Assembly: GCA_963969495.1 (NCBI GenBank)
Contig: OZ018323.1
Location: 81,787,332 to 81,851,331 of the forward strand
Length of the DNA stretch: 64,000 nucleotides
Origin: Ceratothoa steindachneri
Lineage: Eukaryota > Arthropoda > Malacostraca > Isopoda > Cymothoidae
Direction: 5' to 3'
Both the position numbers and the translations under genes were made by a program. Shown one piece after another: positions 44,960-54,900 of this stretch. Within the stretch, counting starts at the first letter, position 1. The number at the start of each line of letters is the position of its first letter. The notes below the pieces were generated by a model. It saw only the letters and a program-made list of their open reading frames with translations. It made no database searches and was not told the origin of the DNA.

Positions 44960-45037
44960 GCTTGCGAGATTCAAACTCACTGACTCCTCTGAGATACAGT
45001 GGAGAGGCGAATCAGTCGTCTCAGTTATCCTGAACCT
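44960..45037 (-). repeat. Possible tRNA-derived SINE head
   Basis: The reverse complement reads GGATAACTGAGACGACTGAT, then TCGCCTCTCCACTGTATCTC, then AGAGGAGTCAGTGAGTTTGA with ATCTCGC. This resembles a degraded tRNA: an A-box-like TAACTGAGACG near the start, and a B-box-like GAGTTTGAATCTC (consensus GGTTCGAATCC) about 50 nt later. It is too degraded for a functional tRNA. A tRNA-derived SINE is the simplest reading, but no second copy in the window confirms it. Confidence 0.4.
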
Positions 45038-45039
45038 GA

Positions 45040-46969
45040 ATTGAATCAGATCAAATCGAGAATAGAAGAGACCTACTTTACAGTCGTCACGCCAAAGCTC
45101 TGTTTCATACCAACTTCTTTCACCCTTTTTCCTTTCCAAAACTTGAATAATACACGTAAATTAGTCTGATGAGAGGAAACTTAGAAAATAACCTTTTCTA
45201 TTCTCTTTCTCTTTTGTTTTCTATTTTCTTGTTAACGGAGCAACCGAACCGGACTGCTATCTTTCTGGTAACCTTCTTTTAGCGGGATCTCGCACTTCCA
45301 CCTCTATCATCATTTCCCTCTTTATTGCAGAGCTTCGGGATTGTAATAATTTGTAAAAAAAAAGTGTGCCGATTGATGAGCAAATAGGGAGATAGGACCA
45401 ATTTGACAGAGACTTGATAAGATGTATTAAATAAACACTTGCAGGAAAATTTATATACAGATAAACAACTCCCATGCAGTTAGAAGCAAAATAAAAGTGA
45501 AGGTACTAGAATAAAGAAAAAACAACAAACAGGCGCATACAAATATAGTTCCAAACTTGTCAAGTGGACATAGTGATACAAGGAATTGTACTGATATGCA
45601 TGAAAATAACGCAAACTCACTTACTTTTGACACCCGTTTGGAAACTTGTATAACTTTATTTAATTTTTGAGCGAGTAAAAATGAATTATTATGGGGTGGA
45701 CCGAGCAAATTGAAAACTTAATAAGTAAATGGAAAATTGCGGTGAAAAAAATTGGCGGATGATATTTGCCTGGTTTGTGTATGACCGTGAGAGACCTTCC
45801 ACGATAAAGATGGTATAGCTAGCTTCATTAAAATAATGCTGAAAAGGCCGCGTGCGTTTGAAACCTTTGCAAACTAATTTGTGCCCACGTAAACTAAGAT
45901 AAAAATTTAGGGCCATTTTACAACGTGAAATTTGGAGAAGTTTATCGAAACTTGTTGCATTGACTCTTGATCAAGGCTCAATGAGAAATGGGCTAAATTT
46001 TCTAAAATAAGTAAACCTAATCAAACCGTCTATACCAATATTTAAAAAATATATATTTATCAAGAAAATGGTGTTAGGGTACTTGAAACCAGTCGAAGGA
46101 ATAAAAGAACACTTGAAATAGGACAGGACTGCGATGACGACTATGTTTCGCAACAGAGGCTTGTGCAAAAATAAGCCAGATTGACCCTTGGTATTCTGAG
46201 AAAGATCACTAACATCTTGCGACAACTGGCGAGTAACTTGACGGATAATGATAGGCAGATAATAGCAAGTAGATTGCTGATAAATAGACATGAATTATAA
46301 AAAAAATGCTTATTCCTCCATATAACGTGTTAAAATAAAGTTTAGATCCTATATACATATGTTTTTTAACTTAAAATGGGAGACAAACTCTCTTTATCTT
46401 TATGCCAAACAGACAAATCGTTTCCCAAATCGGTCCTACCTAAGACTTTGAAGGTAAATCAGTTATAAAAAGGACCATTCTGCTCATATACAAATAAATC
46501 AATCAAATAAAATAATCTAATTAATCGACATAAATGTACGTAGGATTTGAAGGAATCAGCTAATGGTTATTCATATAAACCATCTTAGGCAATACTTTTA
46601 GGGAAATTATTTCGGATTTGTCTTTAATCTATTGTTGCAAACATTTGGGTAGAGCGTTAAGGCATAGTCTCTTTTCCTCATAATAGTGTACGGAAAAAGG
46701 CTGCTAGAAATTTGTAGAGAATTGGGGAAAATTTTCATGTTTTCAATCATTAAGAATGAAATAAAATCTATAGTTTTTATATATAGAAAATAGGAAAATA
46801 CAAACCAAACCTTTTATTGTTAAAATGCAAAAGAAACATTTTGATTCTATTTCTATTTGGTGAATAGAGTTAATGTTGAAAAGATCTTTAAGCTATTATG
46901 ATTAGTAGGTTTAAGAAAATGTCAAAATGTATAGATTTAAAAGCACAAATTAGATAGAATTGGCAAAAA
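45040..46969. other. Unassigned stretch
   Basis: Several minus-strand frames of 72-106 codons (45257-46291) are AT-biased, overlap one another and show no recognisable domain. No gene is called. Confidence 0.4.
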
Positions 46970-47281
46970 ACAAATGTAGGGAAATCGATATCCCACCCTA
47001 AATACAGAGGCCCTGTTATGTTACCGCAGCGTCCTAGCGTTAGGCAGTGTAACCAGAATACCTCCCCCCCCTCTCTTCCCTCGACCCGCTGACCGCCAGA
47101 TGCCTCCTCAAACCACAAGAAGTACGAATCAACATATTTCGGTGCCAGCGAGCATAACAATACCAAGAGAGGACCAGGTGCAATAACAATGGTTAAATAG
47201 GCACTATTTCCCCTAAGATTGGGGATCTATGTTATAATTCCTCTACACCCCTCTCTCCCTACCCCTAGGGGTTCGGTGAAG

Positions 47282-47289
47282 TATATAAG
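47282..47289 (+). promoter_or_regulatory. Candidate LTR TATA box
   Basis: TATATAAG in the 5' LTR. The 3' LTR has TATATAGG at the matching place (50753-50760) and the solo LTR has TATATAC near 16262 on the complementary strand. Conservation across three diverged LTRs supports a core promoter. Confidence 0.55.
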
Positions 47290-48129
47290 CGGATAACTGG
47301 AGAAAAAGTGAGGAAGATCAACGTAGAGATCGACACGACGAAGTCCGGCAGCAGTGCCCAGCAATAGAAGAAAGGAACAGAGAAGAAGCTCATGCTAAGC
47401 CAGTTCCTGGTGCTCACACCGAAAATTGACTTTTGTAATGAGGATTACTCTCATACGCCTCTCGTCAGAGAAACTCCCTATTTCGGTTTGCAACAAAAAC
47501 TTGAGATAGTCCTCTCCATTGAGGAATATCCAAAGTGAACTCCACCAACCCCATTCGATAAAGGATTCACTGTTTGCTCATCGCTCCTCAGTGCGAAGCA
47601 TCCCAAGATTAACCCGAAGATTGGAAAAAGCATACCTCCACAGTCCCGCTGCTCAAATCATATCACTAAGACAACGTGCTTAACGCTATTCGTCGCCCTC
47701 ACCGAAATCCCTTCGCCAGTCAAACGGCTGGACGTCTGAGAACACGCCCGCATGTCTAACCGAAAACCATTTTTCTGTCTACATAAGATCCAAGGCCAAG
47801 GTCATCGTTCTCCAGCCGTATTCGCGTGTGGGTTTTTTTAAAGGTAAAGAAATTCAATTATTTTTGTGTGTCAACTACCATCCAATATTAAAGTGATCTT
47901 GGGGGTCAACCATTACTTTATATTCATCTGGTTTAAATTAGATATTCTAACATAGACTCGTTTATTCATAGCTGAATAATTTGCTTTTAAGATTTCACTT
48001 TTTTATGTTGTAATTAAAGATATATTTTTTTAGAAGTATTTAATTCAATCCTTGAAATGCTGTACATGGCCCTAAAAATCCTCAAAGATTAAATAACGTA
48101 AAATAATATAGCACTCTTAGAAAAAATGT

Positions 48130-48135
48130 AATAAA
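48130..48135 (+). terminator. Candidate LTR polyadenylation signal
   Basis: AATAAA, also present at 51531-51536 in the 3' LTR, about 65-70 bp before each LTR end. Confidence 0.5.
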
Positions 48136-48520
48136 GGAGTTTTTGAAATACGTAACAAACTTACCCACGTACACCAACTCGGCCCTTACAATACCTCGAC
48201 ATAAATATTTGCTGTCAGGTGTGAGGTATTGGAAGAACTCAGTATAGTTGTTTGTCTTGCTTTCCCTTCAGTAATAATAAATTTGTGCCTAGCGTTCGAG
48301 GAAAAGTTAAGCATAATAGGAGGAATCAGGTCCTTCTATAAATTTGTGGTTAATTGTCGGTGATTACCCCGTTAAAGTGATTAAATAATTTTTGGGAGTG
48401 GTATTCCAATTAGCAGGGAGTGTTGGGATAAGGGTGATTTAGGCAGCACGATACTTGTTCGAGGTTGCATAATTACCATTAGCTTATCGATCAGTTTTTG
48501 GACGAACACACAAAGGTAAA

Positions 48521-49300
48521 ATGGAATCGTTTGACAGATTCTACTAACAAGCCCAAGCTTTGGGAATAAAAGGCAAGGAACTAGTTGCCTACGTCCAGGA
48601 ACAGGAAGACAAACAAATGCAAGCAGAAAGGGAAGTATGTAGAAGAAAGCAAATTACAAAGGGAGGCATAAGAAAGAAAATTACAAAGGGAAGAAAAAGA
48701 AAGAAATTCACAAAGGGGAGCAGAAGAAAGAAAATTACAGATACAAGCGGAAAGAGAAAAGTCGCAAGCAGAAAGGGAAGCAGAAGAAATAAAATTACAG
48801 ATGCAAGCGATAAGAGAAAAGATGTAAGCAGAAAGGGAAGCAAAAGAGAGAGAACGAGTTCACGCTCATGAAACGGAAGAAAGGAGAATATTGATTGATA
48901 TAAAAATAGAAGAAGGAAGAATACAGAGTAATAGAGAAGTAGAAGAAAGAAGAATATAGATGAAAAGAATAGTAGACGAAACAAGAATACAGTGGAAAAT
49001 AAAGCAGAAGAAAAAAGAATACCGAGGGGAAGTAAAAAAAAGAAAGAATAATACAGTGGAAAAGAGAAGCAGAATAAATGAGAATGAAGATAGAAAGAGT
49101 AACCGAAGAAAGAAGAATACAGATAAAAAGAAAAGATGAATAACGAAGAATGCAGATGGAAAGAGGAGCAGAAGAAAGAAAAATAAAGATGAAAATTGTA
49201 GAAGAAAGAAGAATACGGATTGAAAGAGAACTAACACAAGCGGAAAGAGAAGAGAGAGAAGAAAAGTAAAGAATGCTCGCACATGAAAGGGCATCGAGCA
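48521..49300 (+). pseudogene. Gag-like remnant
   Basis: ATG 48521 gives MESFDRFY, a stop, then in frame QAQALGIKGKELVAYVQEQE and DKQMQAERE. This is the typical start of arthropod Gypsy Gag proteins, with a short helical segment followed by a very long charged coiled-coil of Glu/Arg/Lys/Gln heptads. The coiled-coil (48640-49270) is purine-rich on the plus strand and shifts frame repeatedly. A last readable piece near 49270-49330 (AHERASSRDQVEVKAAVPRP) may be the end of the coiled-coil region. No zinc knuckle (CX2CX4HX4C) is visible. Confidence 0.65.
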
Positions 49301-49375
49301 GGGATCAGGTGGAAGTCAAGGCCGCTGTACCCCGGCCTGGACCTAGGAAATTACTTACGATGAAAACCCAGCCAA

Positions 49376-49926
49376 ATGGGGGTGACGATGGATGAAGAAG
49401 GAAGTAGGGACGCGGTATACCCATCTAAACCCAGTCAGATGGTAGAGTCGGATAACGAGTATCCCCTACACTCAGTCGCCTTTCCCCAGAACGAAACGTC
49501 CAATGAGTTACATTTAAACTTACAATTCGCCATGATAGGCGCACCTATTAAGGATCTCTTAAAGGAACTTTCCCCAGACCCCATTAGATGGAATCCAAAC
49601 GCAATCTTCCAGGCTAGCTTGGTAAATGATAACTATGGCTCCTTTTCCCATCACTTATGCAACCGTGAAACAGGCCATCCTAGCCATAAGTTGGAGAGTA
49701 AAGTTAGTCAGTTGCCAACAAATAGTAGTACAGTACGTTGGAATTCCATCACCAGTTTTTGGCATACTTGGGTAGTCACAGTAACCAGAACGGCCGACTC
49801 ATGCGCTGTAGAGAATTGGTCATCGATCACCCCTTTAATATTAATTATATAAAAGGTGCCGATAAGATAAAGCCGATGTATAACCTGAGCCGAAACCCCA
49901 TCGAAGGTTATTTCATCTCCCGTTAA
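49376..49926 (+). pseudogene. Pol remnant: end of RT/RNase H region
   Basis: In the frame at 49738-49926, SHSNQNGRLMRCRELVIDHP followed by FNINYIKGADKIKP and LSRNPIEGYF corresponds to the end of Gypsy RNase H ('NGRLMRW.L.L....F.I.Y.KG..N..AD.LSR'). Upstream, 49376-49735 has an acidic segment (SDNEYPLHSV) and PIKDLLKELSPDPIRWNPNA, readable in different frames. The RT core and integrase are absent. A stop follows LSRNPIEGYFISR at 49924-49926. The jump from Gag to late RNase H indicates an internal deletion of several kilobases relative to a full element. Confidence 0.65.
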
Positions 49927-50333
49927 TCTTCAAACCATTCGTTTTTTGTTGTTCGTGTTTTGTGTATATGTTTAAGGTCTTAAGGTTCAGAAGTGTAAGG
50001 AAGTAGTTCTCTAGATACCCTTTAAGAGCCAGGCTCATATTTTTTTTCCTTGTGTATTCAATGATTTTGTTTTTGTTGCTTTTCTGTTAAATTGGGTGTT
50101 GTGAGACGTACCCAGTAGGTTCACGAGGCCTATGTCGATCACTTGCCTTTGTACGCGCGCGCGTGTGCGCCCGAGGTCAACGAAACTTAAATTATTAGGA
50201 TAGTTGACCCAGTTAACGGTAAGAATCAGTATTATGTTCTAAGACATGTAAGTTTGCTTTTGTCGGTTATGTTTTTTGTTTGTTTTTTAACTGGAATTCC
50301 CCCCTCCCCCCTTAACCTCTTCGAAGCGAGGAA

Positions 50334-51602
50334 TTTAGGGAAATCGATATCCCACCCTAAAAACAGAGGCACTGTTCGGTCACCGCAGCGTCCTAGCATT
50401 AGGCAGTGTAACCAGATTACTTACCCCCTCCCCCTCTTCATTCGACCCGCTGGTCGCCAGACGCCTCCTCAAACCACAAGAAGTACAAATCAACATATTT
50501 CGGTGCCAGCGAGCATAACAATACGAAGGGGAGGAGACCAGGTGCAATAACATTGGTTAAGCAGGCATTATTTGCCCTAAGATTGAGGATCTAATTTTGC
50601 GTCATAGACGAAATTATAGGAGCTGCGACCAAAGCCAGAAGATGCCTTTAGGGCTAAGAGAAAGACGCTCGGAGAAGAGTCGTTAGAGGAGCGAGGTAAT
50701 ACGTAAGCTCTCATTGCCCCCCCCTTCTCCTACCCCTAGGGGGTTGGTGAAGTATATAGGCCGATAACTGGAGAAAAAGTGAGGAAGATCGACGTAGAGA
50801 TCGACACGACGAAGTCCGGCGGCAGTGCCCGGCAATAGAAGAAAGGAACAGAGAAGAAGCTAGTGCTGAGCCAGTTCCTGGTGCTCACACCAAAAATTAG
50901 CTTTTGTATTGAGGATTACTCTCATACATCTCGCGTCAGATAAACTCCCTATTTCGGTTTGCAACAAAAACTTAAGATAGTCCTCTCCATTGAGGAATAT
51001 CCAAAGTGAACTCCCCCAACCCCATTCGTTAAAGGATTCACTGTTTGCTCATCACTTCTCAGTGCGAGGCATTCCAAGATTAACCCGAAGATTGGAAAAG
51101 CATACCTTCACGGTCCTGCTGTTTAAATCATCTGAATAACACAACGTGCTTAACGCTATTCGTCGCCCTCACCGAAATCTCCTCGTCAGTCAAACGGCTG
51201 GGCGTCTGAGAACACGCCCGCGCGTCTAACCGCAAACCATTTTTCTGTCTACATAAGATCCAAGGCCAAGGTCATTCTTCAGCCGCATTCACGTGGGTTT
51301 TTTTTAAAGTTAAAAAAATTAAATTATTTTGGTGTAAATTAGCGTCCAATATTAAAGTGAGTTTATTCATAGCTGTATAGTTTGTTTTTAAGATTTCACT
51401 TTTTTATGTTGTAATTAAAGATATATTTTTTTAGAAGTATTTAATTCAATCTTCGAAACGCTGCACATGGCCCTAGAAATCCTCAAAGATTAAATAACGT
51501 AAAATAATATAGCACTCTTAGAAAAAACGTAATAAAGGAGTCTTTTAAGTACGTAACATACCTACGTACGTACAACAACTCGCCCCTTACAATACGTCGA
51601 CA
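50334..51602 (+). repeat. 3' LTR
   Basis: It begins TTTAGGGAAATCGATATCCC (TG mutated to TT, or a variant start also seen in the solo LTR) and ends CTTACAATACGTCGACA. It keeps the ~110-bp block (50594-50705, with GACGCTCGGAGAAGAGTCGT) that is missing from the 5' LTR. It lacks a 63-bp block that the 5' LTR (47897-47959) and the solo LTR retain. Confidence 0.85.
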
Positions 51603-51742
51603 CCAAAGGCAAATTTAAGTAGTAAAAAGGCGGGGAGACGAGAAAGACATTTAAAATATCAATTTACGTTCTTGAAATCCTATTTTCACTTCTGATCTGC
51701 CTAAGGTTATATTATTCTAAAAACATGTGCCGGTTCGTGGTA

Positions 51743-51960
51743 TAATGGCCATGTTGAGAAACTCCCCAAATTGATTAGGCGAATTACGTATCCCTACATA
51801 CAAGCCAAGAGGGATGAGAAAACTAAAATGCTAATGGGATATTATTTTTTAACATCATCATATCCCTTCAGCACTTTAGTTTTCTCATCTCTCTCGGCTT
51901 ATATGATGGTACATGTAATTATCTCAATCTATTTTGGGGAGTTTCTCAACATGGCCATTA
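51743..51960. mobile_element. Palindromic MITE-like element (~218 bp)
   Basis: Two arms of about 95 bp are imperfect complements around a ~25-bp centre. The outer ends are ATGGCCATGTTGAGAAACTC plus CCCAAA (51745 onwards) and TTTGGGGAGTTTCTCAACAT plus GGCCAT (ending 51958). The inner arms carry GGGATGAGAAAACTAAAATG versus CACTTTAGTTTTCTCATCTC. TA lies outside each end, compatible with Tc1/mariner-type insertion. No coding capacity. The transcript would form a long hairpin. Confidence 0.85.
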
Positions 51961-51961
51961 T

Positions 51962-54900
51962 TTGTTCGTGAGAACCCGCACATTTACTAGAATAATACGA
52001 AATTAGTTGGGGAGATCAGAACTAAACAGTAGGATTACTTCTTATGGATTGGATATATCAAAGCATGTTTCCATAGAAAGGGGAAATATTTAGTTTTAAA
52101 CGGAAACGGTAGAGACGAGCAGCCAAAATCAAACTTCAGAAGAAATGCGAGAGAGTGGATTAGATGATGAAGAGATGCTGCAGAAAAAAAGGAATAAATG
52201 CTTCCATTACTGCAACAATGACCTCCGTTGTGCCTTTGGCGTTGTCAAATGCATCACCACACAAGAGAGTAATTTTCTTAAGGAAAGTCAGAAACTCAGA
52301 AAGAAGCTACATATGCTTTCCAGTACAAATAGCACCACTCCTCGCTGGTGTGATTGAAAGCCTTTTGATTTCCAGATTATTGATAGAACAAGGTTCACTG
52401 CTGGTAATAAAATTACAAGAAACTAATTTACCATAACATGAAACGTGCAAGAGCATATAGATGGCTATACTTTATCTAAAAATAAAATAATAAATAAAAT
52501 ATGATCTTAAAAAACAACATCAGAGTTATTTAATAGGAAATAAGGAGCTTCGAACCAACCTTACAAATCGGGCATTCTATTACAACAACTATTCTATTGC
52601 AGAATAGGTCTAAAAAGGAGAGTAGAAAGCCCAATATCCATTAAGGCTTGGTTTTCACCGCTTTTAACAAGCGAGGGAGATCAGAAAAGGTTTATTATAG
52701 ACAAGGCCTTAAAGTTTAAGGTGAATATAACGAAGAATCTATTTTCCTTTATATTTTAACTAGTTCTTAAAACCAGTTTGACGACTATGTTGAAAGTTAA
52801 ATATCTATTAAATTAGCTTGACCTCGAGTGTGTCCATTTTTTTCTAACCATGATTCTTCACAATAAATTTGTGCAACAACTTTATTAAAAAATATATAAA
52901 AGTGCTGAAAATTCAAGTTCAGTTATTAATATTCCGTCGACATTTTATTGGTTATTTAATACCACATATAACCACTATCTTAAGCTTCCGTCTTTGACCT
53001 TGTAGTTGTTGTTGTGTCTTAAAAACACTCATCACCTTATGAGTGACGTTATTAAGATTACCTTATTTTGACATAAAACATTCAACACTTTTCCTTGCCA
53101 TGTGTACTTTCCAACAATTAAATGTAAGGTCTTTCCTACTAGTATTGCTCAACACCATGAAAATGGTTCATGTCAGAAAAATGAGTTTGCCAAATAAGTG
53201 ATTTGATATAATTTGGTTCCTTCAGTTTATCACCTCAAATTCCAAGTGTTGGACATTTCCAACCCTACCTTGCTCCTTATCTTCTTCCCTTACATTTCTA
53301 GCTCCAACATACCTCTCATATAATGCCACATCTTTAATGTTCGCTTTCGCTCCCAGTTGATCGCAGCTTTTTCTTCCAAACTCCAATAATTCCAAATCTA
53401 ATCGAGACGTTACCATAGCGCCTCCATTAGAAGGAAGAGGGCAAACAAAGTGACGTTGAGGTGTTCCACACATTTCTCCCACTGCTCCAACAAATAGCCT
53501 CATCTTTATTATATCAACTTAGGAGGTTTGCTTGTGACTAAAATATAATAAACATAAATTCATAATCAAACACTGGATTATGTCATCGTAGTTTGCTGTC
53601 GTGTTAGATTGAAATTATTTATTATATTTGTCTGAGGGTGATTATCCAGCATTTCAAATGATTTTATTTTAAAAAACACTTTAAAAAACTTAGTAAAACA
53701 TAAAGTAAGATGTAAAAATTTAAAGAGCCGATTTAAAAAGCTGTTGCAATCATAAGTTTGGGATACATTATTCAGCGCATCATAACTTTTATGCAACATA
53801 TGGGCAATATTTTTATATTTGTTTAGTTAATTAATTAAAATCTCAGAATAAAGCATCTCTATTAAGGTTTATGGTGAATAATATGATATAAATATATTAA
53901 TAAATACAAACGATTTTTACAAAGTTTTCTGAAGGAAATGGTGATGTTATGGGTTAAGGGTTGCACAGCTGTTTTGAACGGGTTCCTAGTCTTTAACGAA
54001 GGCCCTTCCATTTTAGGGACTTGATACATAAGGTATGCTGGAATAAACTGCCTGATTGCATCAGAACTTTTGAATTCTTCTTAAAAAATTTTCTTGAAGC
54101 CGTGTTCTAGATATTGTTGCGTTTTACTTTGTTTTTCACTTCTCTCTACTAAAACTTTTGTTTTACCCTTTGAAGATAGATCACTTCTATGATGTAGACT
54201 TAGGGTTATTATTCCTATGATATAAGAGGTCTGTTACATATAATTTTCACATGCGTTTTGTTGGTTTTGAGTCAAAAAACGTTAATTCATATTGAGTCTT
54301 GCTAAATATAATGTACAAATAGTCAAACACTAATGACCAATGCCCTAATGTGGTAGAAAGACTGCTTAAGTAAACACCTACGACCTTGTATTAGGCAGAA
54401 TAAAAGATTTAAAATGAGTAAGAGTCTTCATTCATTGTATGTATGCTAAACATATATTTCAAAACAAAATGTTGTGAAATAACGTATTTCAATGAATAAA
54501 CGAAGTGAGTATTTCTTAGGATGCCCATGCAAACAATTGTTGATCAACTTTCCATTTGAAATATGTTCAGGGGCCCAGAAACTCGAATGTTGGTGACTGG
54601 AAAAGTGTTACTTGATCTGATTAAGTCTCAGTTTTGTATTTACCCTGATGCTGAGAACTGAAGAGGGCAGAACATACCTAAAGGACTCTTTCAAAGACAG
54701 CTTCACGACTTTCCAGCGGGAGAGGCACTATGGTAGTTTTGTATTCCTGCCCTTGCAAGGAAGTCTGACTATGTATACTTTTTTCTTTATTGAATATAAT
54801 AAAATTACACTCAAGTTCTAGAAATTAAGTAGGGGTGGGGGTGAGGGGTTCTTGTATTGCAGCATAAAGTGAACACAACATAGATAACTTAGATGTTCAG

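Larger units (their letters stand above)
46975..48201 (+). repeat. 5' LTR
   Basis: It begins TGTAGGGAAATCGATATCCC and ends CTTACAATACCTCGACA. It contains a TATATAAG box at 47282-47289 and an AATAAA signal at 48130-48135. Relative to both other LTRs of the family it lacks ~110 bp upstream of the TATA box (just after GATCTATG near 47230). Confidence 0.85.
46975..51602 (+). mobile_element. Gypsy-type LTR retrotransposon, pol mostly deleted
   Basis: Two long direct repeats (46975-48201 and 50334-51602) enclose a gag-like and a short RT/RNase H-like coding remnant. The outer ends are TG (46975) and CA (51602). The flanks ACAAA (46970-46974) and CCAAA (51603-51607) look like a 5-bp target duplication with one mismatch. 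Most of protease, RT and all of integrase are missing, so the copy is non-autonomous. A convincing tRNA primer-binding site next to the 5' LTR was not seen. A purine stretch GAAGCGAGGAA precedes the 3' LTR. A third LTR of the family stands alone at 15.3-16.6 kb. Confidence 0.85.

Noticed and set aside
48589..49294. Minus-strand frames of 131 and 142 codons, very hydrophobic (LLFPLVLVLF-type)
   Set aside because: Antisense of the purine-rich Gag coiled-coil. The Leu/Phe/Ser/Ile composition is the complement of Glu/Lys/Arg codons.
53940..54120. LINE ORF2 tail-like reading (WNKLPDCI...F.FFLKNF)
   Set aside because: Only about 25 residues resemble the pattern and no RT block is nearby, so not listed as a feature of its own.
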